From Planctomycetota bacterium (GTDB lineage Bacteria; Planctomycetota; UBA8108; JACQVS01), in assembly GCA_016209605.1 (NCBI GenBank), contig JACQVS010000102.1, forward strand, positions 1 to 45,534: DNA of 45,534 nt. Direction: 5' to 3'. A program made the translations under genes and the position numbers. This document shows, piece by piece, positions 16,548-25,321 of this stretch. Position 1 is the stretch's first letter. Each line of letters starts with the position of its first letter. Under the pieces are notes generated by a model. It did no database searches and was not told the origin of the DNA. It saw only the letters and a list, made by a program, of their open reading frames with translations.

Positions 16548-17663
16548 ATGAAAAATTTTGGTCATTCACGCTTGCTTTCAATGGCTCTCGGCCTCTTCTG
16601 GGTCATTGATTCCGAAACGGTTTTTAGCCAAGATCAGGAACCGGCGGCCTTCTTTCTGAAGAAGGGGCCCAGGGGCAACTCCCTCTCGGTCATGCTGAGA
16701 AATTCCTTTCCGGTGAGCGCCGGCTCTGTGTGTCTCTGGTTTGATCCCGCGGTGTTCAAGGTTGATGAGGTCTTGGCGGGAAAGGCTCTCGAGCCTTTGA
16801 TCAAGGAGCGAGGCGGGGCGATCTTCAACGGCCTGGATCCCTTCGATGGATCTGGCAACCCGGTTCCTGGAGGGCTCCTGCTTGCCTGGGTGGCGAGCTT
16901 GACCAGCGCCAAGACCTTCATCGCGCCTGGCGAAAACGAAATCTTTATTATTTTCCTCAGCGCCGCTCAAGGCGCTCAGGAAGATTGCTCCATCGTTCAA
17001 TTCGTTGAAGGCCTGCGGTCCAAACCGGACAGCCCGCTGCAGAAGAATGCCGTGACGGTGAATGGGACGGCCACGATTGCCGCGGCCACGGAAGATCTGG
17101 TTTTCTGCCTTTGCAAACCCCTCGACATCGAAGCCGATTCGCTGCCCGAGGCCGGAGTCCAGGATCCCTATCAAGGGAAGGACTTCCCGTATTCGCAACC
17201 GATCCCCGTCTCGGGAGGAATCCCGCCTTACCGGTGGGAGGTGAAGGACGGCTCACTCCCCCCGGGACTTTCCCTCGATCCTTTGACGGGCTGGATCTCC
17301 GGAACACCTCTCCCGAAAAGCGCTGGGAGCTATCCATTCACCGTGCAGATATGCGATGCGTGTCTTTGCGAAGAAAAGATCCTCCGGATCGAAGTCATCC
17401 CCAACCCCCCCCAGCCAGGGGTTGAAACAGCCCCACTTCCAAGGAGAAGGCATGGAGGCGGCGGCTGCGGCGCGGCCCTCCCGATCTCTCGCGGCGACGA
17501 CTTCTGGGATGGGGATGGCTGGAGCGGGATTTCGATCTATGGAATGCTTCTGGGAATCCTGCTTTTTAAAAAATTGCTGAAAAAATTAATGAGAAAACGC
17601 CGGCTTTCCATGGAACTTGAACTCGCTTGTCTTGCTAATTGGGGAGACGGCGCGATCGCCTAA
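16548..17663 (+). CDS. Secreted cohesin/Ig-like protein with C-terminal sorting tail
   Basis: A 371-residue exported protein. After a signal peptide (to about residue 27), residues 30-175 resemble a cohesin-type fold (VMLRNSFPVSAGSVCLWFDP...). Residues 225-280 form a putative Ig domain of the He_PIG type (GGIPPYRWEVKDGSLPPGLSLD). The C-terminus has a Gly/Cys stretch (RRRHGGGGCG), a hydrophobic helix (about 325-345) and a basic end (KKLMRKRR). This is the layout of CTERM-type sorting signals that anchor and process surface proteins. GGAGG lies 11 bases ahead of the ATG. It probably interacts with or is displayed beside the dockerin-bearing protein encoded just upstream. That pairing is inference. 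Confidence 0.75.
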   Translation: MKNFGHSRLLSMALGLFWVIDSETVFSQDQEPAAFFLKKGPRGNSLSVMLRNSFPVSAGSVCLWFDPAVFKVDEVLAGKALEPLIKERGGAIFNGLDPFDGSGNPVPGGLLLAWVASLTSAKTFIAPGENEIFIIFLSAAQGAQEDCSIVQFVEGLRSKPDSPLQKNAVTVNGTATIAAATEDLVFCLCKPLDIEADSLPEAGVQDPYQGKDFPYSQPIPVSGGIPPYRWEVKDGSLPPGLSLDPLTGWISGTPLPKSAGSYPFTVQICDACLCEEKILRIEVIPNPPQPGVETAPLPRRRHGGGGCGAALPISRGDDFWDGDGWSGISIYGMLLGILLFKKLLKKLMRKRRLSMELELACLANWGDGAIA

Positions 17664-17733
17664 AAGTTTTGATTTGTTGGGCCGCTTGGGAGAAAATAAC
17701 CAGGTGGTGATCTGGTCATTTTAGAGGTGAGAT

Positions 17734-20700
17734 ATGAAAAACCTTAAACTTCTGGCGGCTCTTTTTCAGGCAGGGATCTTCTTATCGGCGCTTTCTTTCC
17801 AGGAGCCCAGTTTCTCTGAAGACATAAAAGACGAGAAGGCCGGCAAGGAAAAAGAGGGCGCCGGTCCAGAGAAAGAGCCCTCAAGACGGGCCCTCAGCGG
17901 GGAAGACGCAAAGCTGGTGGAAGACCTTGAGAAAAAGATTACCGAGCTTTCAAAAGCCGGAAAGTTCTCCGAGGCCCTCCAGCCGGCCAGGGAAATCCTG
18001 GCCCTGCGCGAAAAAAAGCAAGGCCCGGATCATTGGGAAGCCGCCGATGCCAAACGCCATGTGGAGATCTTGACGTATATTGCCGGCCTGTCTCAAGAAG
18101 CCCAGGAACAGCTTGCCGAGGCTGAAAGGAATATGGCGGAGGGGGAAGATCTTTACGAAAAAGGAAAATATCCTGAAGCCGGAAAACTTTTCCGAGAGGC
18201 GCTTGAGATTTACGAGCGTCTTTTGGGCGATTACCATCCCGATACCGCCAGAAGCTACAACAACCTGGCCACAGTCCTTCAAGATCAGGGGAAATACGGC
18301 GAATCTGAGATACTTTTTAGGAAAGCGCTTGAGATTCACCAGCGCCTTTTGGGCGATGACCATCGCGATACCGCCAACAGCTACAACAACCTGGCTTTAG
18401 TTCTTCGTGATCAGGGGAAATACAGCGAAGCGGAGATGATTCATAGGAAAGCGCTTGAGATTCGCCAGCGCCTTTGGGGCGATGAACACCCCGCGACTGC
18501 CAGAAGCTATGGCAACCTGGCCTCAGTCCTTCACAATCAGGGGAAATACAGGGAAGCTGAGATGATTCATAGGAAAGCGCTTGAGATTCGCCAGCACCTT
18601 TTGGGCGATGACCACCCCGATACCGCCAAAGGCTATGGCAACCTGGCCTCAGTCCTTCACGCTCAGGGGAAATACGGCGAAGCGGAGATACTTTTTAGGA
18701 AAGCGCTTGAGATTCACCAGCGCCGTTTGGGCGATGAACATCCCGATACCGCCAAAGGCTATAGTAGCCTGGCCTCATTCCTTCATGCTCAGGGGAAATA
18801 CAGCGAAGCGGAGACGATTCATAGGAAAGCGCTTGAGATTTACCAGCGCCTTTTGGGCGATGACCACCCCGATACCGCCAGAAGCTATGACAACCTGGCC
18901 TTAGTCCTTCACGATCAGGGTAAATACGGCGAAGCGGAGATGATTCATAGGAAAGCGCTTGAGATTCGCCAGCGCCTTTTGGGCGATGACCACCCCGATA
19001 CCGCCAGAAGCTACAACAATCTGGCTAATGACCTTTATGCTCAGGGGAAATACGGCGAAGCGGAGATACTTTATAGGAAAGCGCTTGAGATTGACCAGCG
19101 CCGTTTGGGCGATGACCACCCCGCCACCGCCACAGGCTACAACAATCTGGCTAATGTCCTTCACGCTCAGGGGAAATACGGCGAAGCGGAGACGATTCAT
19201 AGGAAAGCGCTTGAGATTTACCAGCGCCTTTTGGGCGGTGACCACCCCGATACCGCTAACAGCTACAACAACCTGGCCTCAGTCCTTCACGCTCAGGGTA
19301 AATACGGCGAAGCGGAGACGATTCATAGGAAAGCGCTTGAGATTTACCAGCGCCGTTTGGGCGATGAACATCCCGATACCGCCAGAAGCTACAACAACCT
19401 GGCTGGAGTCCTTCAAGATCAGGGGAAATATAATGAGGCGGAGATAGAATTTTTAAACGCTGCTCGGATTCTCGAAGCTGTTCGCCTGCGGGTTCATTTT
19501 TCTGGCATGGATCGGGCTGGTTTTCTATCCGGCTACTCTCCTTTTATCCCGCTCTCCGCTATTGAAGCAAGGAACGGAAAAAATTCATCCGCCTGGAGCC
19601 ATTTTGAATCAAGCCTCGCCCGCGGGCTCCTGGATGCTCTTTCAGAAAGGGCGCTCCGCCCTCTCACGGACGGCGAAAGGAAGAGCCTGGATGAGCTTCT
19701 CGCCAGGCTCCAGAATCTCGAGGAGAGAATTTCCCGCCTTTCCGGCAACCAAAAACCGGAAAACAGCCAAGACGAGCTGGAAAAGCTAAAAAAAGAAAAT
19801 CAATCTGCTCAAGCCGAGCTTTCCCAGTTGCAAAAAGACCTGGAGGACCGCTATGGCCCGGCGGCCGGGAAGGTTTATGATCTCGCGAGCATTCAAAAAT
19901 ACATTTCGGAGGATACGGCGCTTCTCGGCTGGGTGGACGTTAAAGGCCAGCCGAAAGCAGCCGATCCCGGCGGCGAGCACTGGGCTATCCTCCTCCGCCA
20001 TGCCGGCGACCCCGCGTGCGTCAAGCTCCCTGGAAGCGGCGAGAGCGGCTCCTGGACCGCGGCAGATGACGAGCTTCCTGAAAAAATCAGAAGCCTGATC
20101 GCCCAGCGGCCCTCGGAAAGGGAGAAAGAAGCAAGCACCGAAGCCCTTTTGAAACTTCTGGGCCGCCTCCATCGCCAGCGGCTGGAACCGGTGGAGCAGT
20201 TTTTATCTGGAGAGGGGAAGATCCCCCCGGTCAGGAACCTGGTCATTTTGCCCGCAGGCAGGATGGCCGGGATCCCCATCGAGGCGCTGGCGGATAAGTA
20301 CCTCGTGAGCTATGCCCCCTCCGCCACGATGTTTGCCCATCTCCTTGAGAAAAAGAAAGATTCAAAAGATTCCGAGAAAGGTCTTGGAAGCCTGCTTGCC
20401 CTGGGGGATCCGGTTTTCAAGAAGCCTGAAGATGAGAAGGAAGCTCCGCCGCCCCCGCCGGATCACGGGGCTCTCGTACTGCAAGTTCAGGCGGGCTCCA
20501 ATGCGGAGCAAAATGGTCTCAAGCGGGGAGACGTGATCCTCGGCTATGGCGGCGAGAAGCTCGAGGGCCGAGATGGCCTCGGTCCTGCCATGAAAAGAAT
20601 CGAGGGCGAAAAAACCCGAAGCGCGGAAAAGGTCCCGGTGAAGATCTGGCGGGGAGGGGAGGCGCTGGATCTGGCGGTGAATCCTGGGAAGCTCGGGGTG

Positions 20701-21501
20701 TTGCTGAGTCAGGAAAAAGCGGGGGAGAAGATCCTCAAGGACCGGGAGTTCGAGGCCTTCCTGCGCCACAGCGAGGGCTCGTATTTCCCCGCCCTTCCGG
20801 CCACCCGTGCGGAGGTGGAGGCCTTGAGCCGCCTCTTTCAAAAGCACGGGAAAGCCACCCTCCTGCTTGGACCGGAGGCGAGCGAGAGAAGGGTTCAAGA
20901 GCTGGCCGCTTCCGGGAAGTTGAGCGAGTATCAATACCTTCATTTTGCGACCCACGCGGTCATGGACAATCGGCTGGCCATGCAATCGGCGCTGATCCTC
21001 TCCCAGAGCGATGGAGAAGATCCGGTGAAGGCGGTCTTGTCGGGGGAGCTGGTCTATGACGGGAAGCTCACCGCCGTCCAGATCGCCAGGACCTGGAAAC
21101 TTGCCGCGGAGCTCGTGACTCTTAGCGCCTGCGAGACCGGCCTGGGAAAGCTGGCCGGTGGAGAGGGTTACCTTGGTTTCTCCCAGGCCTTGTTTCTTTC
21201 CGGGGCAAGGAGCGTCGTCCTGAGCTTGTGGAAGGTCGAGGACCGGGCGACGGCGATATTGATGGAGAGGTTTTACGAGAATCTGGTGGTCCGGAAGCTC
21301 CCGAAGGCCGAGGCGCTTTTTGAAGCGAAGAAGTGGCTCCGGGGTTTATCGCGGAACGAGGTGCAGGAAAAATTGAAGGGGCTGGATTCAGTGCGGGGGA
21401 AACCCGTTCCTGTCGATCGAAGCGAGGCGAGCCTGCCAGAGAAGCCCTTTCAGGACCCCTATTTCTGGGCGGGATTCATCCTCATCGGCAACCGGTATTA
21501 G
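17734..21501 (+). CDS. Secreted TPR-CHAT protease-like protein with PDZ-like insert
   Basis: A 1255-residue protein. A signal peptide (about 1-28) is followed by a charged linker, ten kinesin-light-chain-type TPR repeats of 42 residues (about 156-575), a coiled-coil (about 645-710, LEELEKLKKEN-like heptads) and a CHAT domain (about 720-1255). The caspase-like dyad is intact: His1074 in LHFATHA and Cys1133 in LSACETG. A PDZ-like segment (about 910-990, VQAGSNAEQNGLKRGDVILGYGG) is inserted within the CHAT region. GAGGTGA precedes the ATG. CHAT proteins are cysteine peptidases, usually cytoplasmic. A signal peptide points here to the periplasm or surface, where TPRs would recruit a substrate or partner. 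The target is unknown. Confidence 0.88.
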   Translation: MKNLKLLAALFQAGIFLSALSFQEPSFSEDIKDEKAGKEKEGAGPEKEPSRRALSGEDAKLVEDLEKKITELSKAGKFSEALQPAREILALREKKQGPDHWEAADAKRHVEILTYIAGLSQEAQEQLAEAERNMAEGEDLYEKGKYPEAGKLFREALEIYERLLGDYHPDTARSYNNLATVLQDQGKYGESEILFRKALEIHQRLLGDDHRDTANSYNNLALVLRDQGKYSEAEMIHRKALEIRQRLWGDEHPATARSYGNLASVLHNQGKYREAEMIHRKALEIRQHLLGDDHPDTAKGYGNLASVLHAQGKYGEAEILFRKALEIHQRRLGDEHPDTAKGYSSLASFLHAQGKYSEAETIHRKALEIYQRLLGDDHPDTARSYDNLALVLHDQGKYGEAEMIHRKALEIRQRLLGDDHPDTARSYNNLANDLYAQGKYGEAEILYRKALEIDQRRLGDDHPATATGYNNLANVLHAQGKYGEAETIHRKALEIYQRLLGGDHPDTANSYNNLASVLHAQGKYGEAETIHRKALEIYQRRLGDEHPDTARSYNNLAGVLQDQGKYNEAEIEFLNAARILEAVRLRVHFSGMDRAGFLSGYSPFIPLSAIEARNGKNSSAWSHFESSLARGLLDALSERALRPLTDGERKSLDELLARLQNLEERISRLSGNQKPENSQDELEKLKKENQSAQAELSQLQKDLEDRYGPAAGKVYDLASIQKYISEDTALLGWVDVKGQPKAADPGGEHWAILLRHAGDPACVKLPGSGESGSWTAADDELPEKIRSLIAQRPSEREKEASTEALLKLLGRLHRQRLEPVEQFLSGEGKIPPVRNLVILPAGRMAGIPIEALADKYLVSYAPSATMFAHLLEKKKDSKDSEKGLGSLLALGDPVFKKPEDEKEAPPPPPDHGALVLQVQAGSNAEQNGLKRGDVILGYGGEKLEGRDGLGPAMKRIEGEKTRSAEKVPVKIWRGGEALDLAVNPGKLGVLLSQEKAGEKILKDREFEAFLRHSEGSYFPALPATRAEVEALSRLFQKHGKATLLLGPEASERRVQELAASGKLSEYQYLHFATHAVMDNRLAMQSALILSQSDGEDPVKAVLSGELVYDGKLTAVQIARTWKLAAELVTLSACETGLGKLAGGEGYLGFSQALFLSGARSVVLSLWKVEDRATAILMERFYENLVVRKLPKAEALFEAKKWLRGLSRNEVQEKLKGLDSVRGKPVPVDRSEASLPEKPFQDPYFWAGFILIGNRY
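18199..19458 (+). repeat. Ten 126-bp tandem repeats coding TPR units
   Basis: Exactly ten units with a 126-bp period (42 codons) encode ALEI...GDDHPDTA..YNNLA..L..QGKYGEAE-type TPRs. Neighbouring units are nearly identical at DNA level, including synonymous sites, which indicates recent expansion or gene conversion. The first and last units are the most divergent. Confidence 0.92.
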
Positions 21502-21517
21502 CGGCAATGCCTGGGTC

Positions 21518-21549
21518 AGCGGCTAACTCAGTCGGCCGAGCCGGCCGCT
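21518..21549. terminator. Hairpin between convergent genes
   Basis: AGCGGC (21518-21523) can pair with GCCGCT (21544-21549), with a further GGCC-rich inner stem, between the convergent stops at 21501 and 21552. There is no U-tract on either strand, so the terminator role is only possible. Confidence 0.3.
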
Positions 21550-21551
21550 TG

Positions 21552-22277
21552 CTACTTGACGACAAACTCCCGGCCCAGGATGGTGGCCCCTTTCGGCAAG
21601 CAGGAGCCTGCCGCCGCGAGGGCGGCGGCTAGATTTTCCTCCCCGCCCGCTTTCCTGTAGGCGCCTTCCAGGCAGCGGATCAAAGCCTCCAGATCCTTGT
21701 CGCTTCCGGGCAAATCCAGCGGATTATTCGAGGCGGCGAGAAGGATGAACTGCGTGACCGTTGGATCCTCGCTCACGTCCATGGGGATCCGTATGGTTTC
21801 CTCCTTTTTTACCAATGTGATGGCGCTGCCATCCCGCCAGCGGTAAGGCCTCCAGGAAATCGTTTTCTGGTCGGGATCCCAGGAGCGGAAAAGGTTGAGG
21901 ACAGAGCATTCCTCTTTTACAGAAATATGGAATGTATCTTGCCGCTTGCCTGAGCGGTCTGCGGAGGAATCAGGAATGTGCTGCACGCTCAAACCCAAGC
22001 CTTGAGAGCTGGGGCCGATCTGCACCCCAAGATACATCGCCCCGGCGAGAAGAAGGGCTGCAGCCGAGGCGAAGGCCAGACGAAAGCGCCAGTTTTTCAA
22101 TCGCGGGGGTTCTCTCCCCTGAACGAGCGTTTCTTCCCTGGAAGTCTGGATGGGTTCATTCGCCTCGCTGAGGCTGAGGAGGGCTTTTTTCTCATCCCCG
22201 CTCAACGGCTCATCTCCATCCAGCTTCTTGGCGGCGGATTCCAGTTGATCGAATAGCAGTTTCAGTCTTTGGGACAT
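21552..22277 (-). CDS. Single-pass membrane protein, anti-sigma-like layout
   Basis: A 241-residue protein with a cytoplasmic N-terminal helical part (about 1-70), one membrane helix (about residues 75-93, FRLAFASAAALLLAGAMYLGV) and a periplasmic domain of about 145 residues that I cannot assign (SVLNLFRSWDPDQKTISWRPYRW...). It starts 25 bases after the stop of the small helix-turn-helix protein gene, so they form an operon. The layout (DNA-binding protein followed by a membrane protein with a short cytoplasmic part) resembles sigma/anti-sigma pairs, but there is no zinc-binding HxxxCxxC motif. It converges on the TPR-CHAT gene and may control or sense it. This is inferred. Confidence 0.6.
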   Translation of the reverse strand: MSQRLKLLFDQLESAAKKLDGDEPLSGDEKKALLSLSEANEPIQTSREETLVQGREPPRLKNWRFRLAFASAAALLLAGAMYLGVQIGPSSQGLGLSVQHIPDSSADRSGKRQDTFHISVKEECSVLNLFRSWDPDQKTISWRPYRWRDGSAITLVKKEETIRIPMDVSEDPTVTQFILLAASNNPLDLPGSDKDLEALIRCLEGAYRKAGGEENLAAALAAAGSCLPKGATILGREFVVK

Positions 22278-22302
22278 TCAACTCAACTTTCGTGGCTTCA
22301 TT

Positions 22303-22683
22303 TCAGTTTTGCTTTTCCATTTCTTTTCTTCCCTGCTCCACGATGAACCGAAGCGCATCCTTAAGCCAATTTTTGATAGTGTTTGGCGAGCAATTCCATC
22401 TCCGGGCCAGGTTAGAATAAAAACCCCAGTTTGATTGCACCTCGGTCCTTCCAGGCAAAATGGCAAAGTCCCCTCCGCTCCGGCAAAACTCGCAATAGAT
22501 AATATAACCGGCCGCATGGTCTTTCATCAGTTGCTGTAAGACCTTGCGCAGCAGCCTTTTATCATCATCCTGCAGGCCCTCCGGGATTTCCTCTTTCCCT
22601 TTCTGGGCCTGTTCCTCTTTCCGGATAGCTTGCTCCAGGGGAGAGGGCTCCCGGCTCTCCAAGCGGTCTTCCCAACCGGTCAC
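22303..22683 (-). CDS. Small helix-turn-helix regulator
   Basis: A 126-residue protein. The N-terminal half is charged and helical. A possible metal or redox pair is present in YCEFCRSGGDF. The C-terminal half ends in a helix-turn-helix like that of sigma-factor region 4 (NLARRWNCSPNTIKNWLKDALRFI). It lacks a clear sigma region 2, so it is either a truncated sigma-like factor or a simple transcription factor. It is the first gene of a two-gene operon with the membrane protein at 21552-22277 and is transcribed divergently from the TPR gene at 22835. The 22684-22834 gap contains TCCCC/GGGGA arms near 22823-22843 that could be its operator. Confidence 0.6.
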   Translation of the reverse strand: MTGWEDRLESREPSPLEQAIRKEEQAQKGKEEIPEGLQDDDKRLLRKVLQQLMKDHAAGYIIYCEFCRSGGDFAILPGRTEVQSNWGFYSNLARRWNCSPNTIKNWLKDALRFIVEQGRKEMEKQN

Positions 22684-22834
22684 CTGCTACCCCTCCACAG
22701 CCTGTGCTCATCTAAAAAGCGAATTTGCAACGAAGTTCCTTTTAAGTTGGAAACTTGCTGGTACTTAAAGAAATCTCTCATTCGAATTACTGACGATGGT
22801 AGAGGGTTAAACTAAAAATTCAATCCCCAAAAAA

Positions 22835-23707
22835 GTGCAGGGGACTTCAATCCCCATCAAAACAGCCTCGGAAGAGCAAATCAAACTCAAGATGTACCTC
22901 CAGGAAGCCTCCTTGAAACTCATGGTCTACGGGAAATTTTCTGCATCGATAGCCATTTCAGCCTTCCTGTTTGCTGGACTTAAAACCATGCTCCTGCCCG
23001 CGGAAGACCGGTACCCCCTTCCCAGGTCAATCGCCGATCTGGAAACTGCCTTGAAACACCCTGAATTCGCTGAGGAAAAGCCAGTTGTAAAAGAAAATTC
23101 CCAAGCCGTTCCTCCCGCTAAGGGAAAAGGGAGAGAAATGCCTCTTCGCAGCGTCAGTCAATTTGAATTCAATGCCGATGCGGTCAAAGGTATCTGGCTG
23201 GAAGCCGGCGGATTCTTTCTGCGAGATGCCCTGCAGGACGTCTCCCTTAACGCTTTTAACGGCGAAGGTCGTTTGATAATTGGAAATCGCTCCGCGGAAG
23301 CCGGCATCATCCTCCCTTATCGGGATTTTGAGATCGAGGCGGGCGATCAAGTTTATGTTCATCTCGGCAACTGCGAAAAAGCCCGCGGCCTTTTTGAAAC
23401 GGCGCTGCGTTTGGATCCTGAAGATGCGCGCACTCTCAATAACTACGCCCTGTTTCTTCTGCAAAGCCGCGGGGATCTATCTCGGGCGGAAGCCCATGCC
23501 CGCCGCGCTTTGGAATTATCCCCTCACCTTGCCGCTTATATTGGAGATACCCTTGGCCAGATCCTGGCTGCCCGAGGCGATCTTGCCGGGGCCCGTGAAG
23601 CTTTTCACGCCGCCCTGGTGCAGGCGCCCTCAAGCCAAAGGGAGTTGATAGAGGAGATCAAAGACCACCTCACTTCCTCTCAAGATGATTTTAAAATTTT
23701 AAAATAA
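22835..23707 (+). CDS. TPR protein with N-terminal membrane helix
   Basis: Up to 290 residues. A hydrophobic helix (about residues 37-55, FSASIAISAFLFAGL) is followed by a variable linker, a small domain (about 100-175, VKGIWLEAGGFFLRDAL...) and about three TPR units (about 175-270, GNCEKARGLFETALRLDPEDARTLNNYALFLL). The start is uncertain: GTG at 22835 lacks a Shine-Dalgarno site, and ATG at 22892 or 22922 would keep the helix as a signal peptide. It may be exported like the TPR-CHAT protein and act with it. The following gap 23708-23911 between convergent genes shows nothing I can name. Confidence 0.65.
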   Translation: MQGTSIPIKTASEEQIKLKMYLQEASLKLMVYGKFSASIAISAFLFAGLKTMLLPAEDRYPLPRSIADLETALKHPEFAEEKPVVKENSQAVPPAKGKGREMPLRSVSQFEFNADAVKGIWLEAGGFFLRDALQDVSLNAFNGEGRLIIGNRSAEAGIILPYRDFEIEAGDQVYVHLGNCEKARGLFETALRLDPEDARTLNNYALFLLQSRGDLSRAEAHARRALELSPHLAAYIGDTLGQILAARGDLAGAREAFHAALVQAPSSQRELIEEIKDHLTSSQDDFKILK

Positions 23708-23911
23708 TGGGTCGGCCCCCTCGCCGTCCTCCATCTGCATTTCTCATGCCAATTTTTGAAACGAAATGCCTGTAAAAACCTGGGGTGGGCGCACCCCCTC
23801 TATTCCAGCCTTGAATGCCAATGCGGGGAGGTAGATAGGCATGGAGTAGCCCCGGCTCTGGCGCGATGCCGCCACAGGTTAGATGGGGCAATGCCGAGGA
23901 AGTGCGCGCTC

Positions 23912-25321
23912 TCAGGATTTCTTGTAATGTTCCGGCTGGATGGAGTATTTGTGGAGGTAGCGATAGAAAGTATTCCGGGGAATGCCCCCCAACCGGCAGG
24001 CGAGCGCGACGTTCCCGCCGGCCTTGCGGAGCAATTCCTCGATGTAATCCTGCTCGAAGTTTCGGATCGCCGCCTCACGTTCGACGGTGAAGATGCCCTC
24101 ATCCCCCGCCGCCTTCTTCTCAGCGGAAAGCCCCGCCGGCAAAAGGTCGGCAGGGGTGAGAAGAGGGCCGGAGGCGAGGGGCAAGGCCCGTTCGATCACG
24201 TTTCGCAGCTCGCGCACGTTTCCGGGCCAGGGATGCGCCAGCAGCGTTTCCAGCGCTTCCGGATTCAGCCCCTTGACGAGGCTGCCGCAGGTGTAACTGA
24301 GCTCCTCGATAAAATGTTGGGCCAGGGCGGGAATGTCCTCTTGGCGCCTGCGGAGAGGTGGAAGCTCGATGCGGACGACGTTGATCCGAAAATAGAGATC
24401 CTCCCGGAGCCTTCCCTCCTTCACCGCCTGCTCCGCGTCGCGGTTCGAGGCGACGATCAAGCGGAAGTCGACCGGGCGGGCAGCGCTGCTGCCGATGCGC
24501 CGCACTTGTCTTGCCTGGAGAACATCCAGGAGCTTGGGCTGCAGGTTGACCGGCAGCTCGACAATCTCATCCAAAAACAAGGTCCCGCCCTCGGCGCTTT
24601 CGATGAGGCCCTGCCGGGCTTGCGTCGCCCCCGTGAACGCTCCCCGCTCATGCCCGAAGAGCTCGCTTTCAAGGAGATTTTCCGGCAGCGCGCCGCAGTT
24701 CACCGCTACGAACGGTTTTGAACAGCGCCGGCTGCGATCGTGGAATGCCTTGGCGAGGACTCCCTTCCCGGTGCCAGTTTCCCCGGTGATGAACACCGTG
24801 CTGATCAGGCCGGCAATGCGGTTCAGGAGATCCAGGACCGGTGCCATTGCCGGGCTGCCGCAGATGAAGCCTTGGATCTGGGGCGCCGGCATGCCCTGGG
24901 GAGAGGCCGCCCGCTCCGCGGCTCGCGCCAGGAGCACGCGTTCCATCACCTCGCGGAGCTGAGCGCCGGAGAACGGCTTGGTGAGGTAGTCCTTGACGCC
25001 GATCCGCAGGGCGCGCACCGCCGTCTCGACGGTTGGAAAGCCGGTGAACAGGACCACCGCAAGTTCCGGGTCTGCCGCCATCGCCCGTTCCAGAAACTCC
25101 AGCCCGTCCATCTCCGGCATCTTCAGGTCCGCAAAAATCAAGTCGTACTTTTCCATGCCCGCCAACTTCAGGGCCTCTCTCGAGGAGGTGCTTGTGGTGA
25201 TGCGGACCCCCGTCCGTTCCAGCGCTTCGGCGCAGACTTCCAGGAAATCCTCATCGTCGTCGACGATCAGGACCGCCGCCGCTTCTTTATCCCTGGCTTG
25301 ACGGCGTTCAGCTTCCAGCAT
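23912..25321 (-). CDS. Second sigma-54-dependent response regulator
   Basis: A 469-residue NtrC-family activator. The receiver domain (about 15-130) has DDDED at 21-25 and phospho-acceptor Asp65 in FADLKMPEMDG. The AAA+ domain has GETGTGKG (about 178) and GAFTGA. The Fis-type helix-turn-helix lies at the C-terminus (LRKAGGNVALACRLGGIPRNTFYRYL). I take ATG 25321, with GGAGG 12 bases upstream; the reading frame overlaps the sensor kinase gene by 14 bases, so both are one operon. Like the first regulator it should activate -24/-12 promoters, and it may act on its own operon or on the divergent promoters at 36651-36858. Confidence 0.93.
   Translation of the reverse strand: MLEAERRQARDKEAAAVLIVDDDEDFLEVCAEALERTGVRITTSTSSREALKLAGMEKYDLIFADLKMPEMDGLEFLERAMAADPELAVVLFTGFPTVETAVRALRIGVKDYLTKPFSGAQLREVMERVLLARAAERAASPQGMPAPQIQGFICGSPAMAPVLDLLNRIAGLISTVFITGETGTGKGVLAKAFHDRSRRCSKPFVAVNCGALPENLLESELFGHERGAFTGATQARQGLIESAEGGTLFLDEIVELPVNLQPKLLDVLQARQVRRIGSSAARPVDFRLIVASNRDAEQAVKEGRLREDLYFRINVVRIELPPLRRRQEDIPALAQHFIEELSYTCGSLVKGLNPEALETLLAHPWPGNVRELRNVIERALPLASGPLLTPADLLPAGLSAEKKAAGDEGIFTVEREAAIRNFEQDYIEELLRKAGGNVALACRLGGIPRNTFYRYLHKYSIQPEHYKKS

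Noticed and set aside
18199..19458. Regular direct repeats considered as a CRISPR array
   Set aside because: The period of 126 bp equals 42 codons, the whole repeat is coding for TPR units, and there are no unique spacers.
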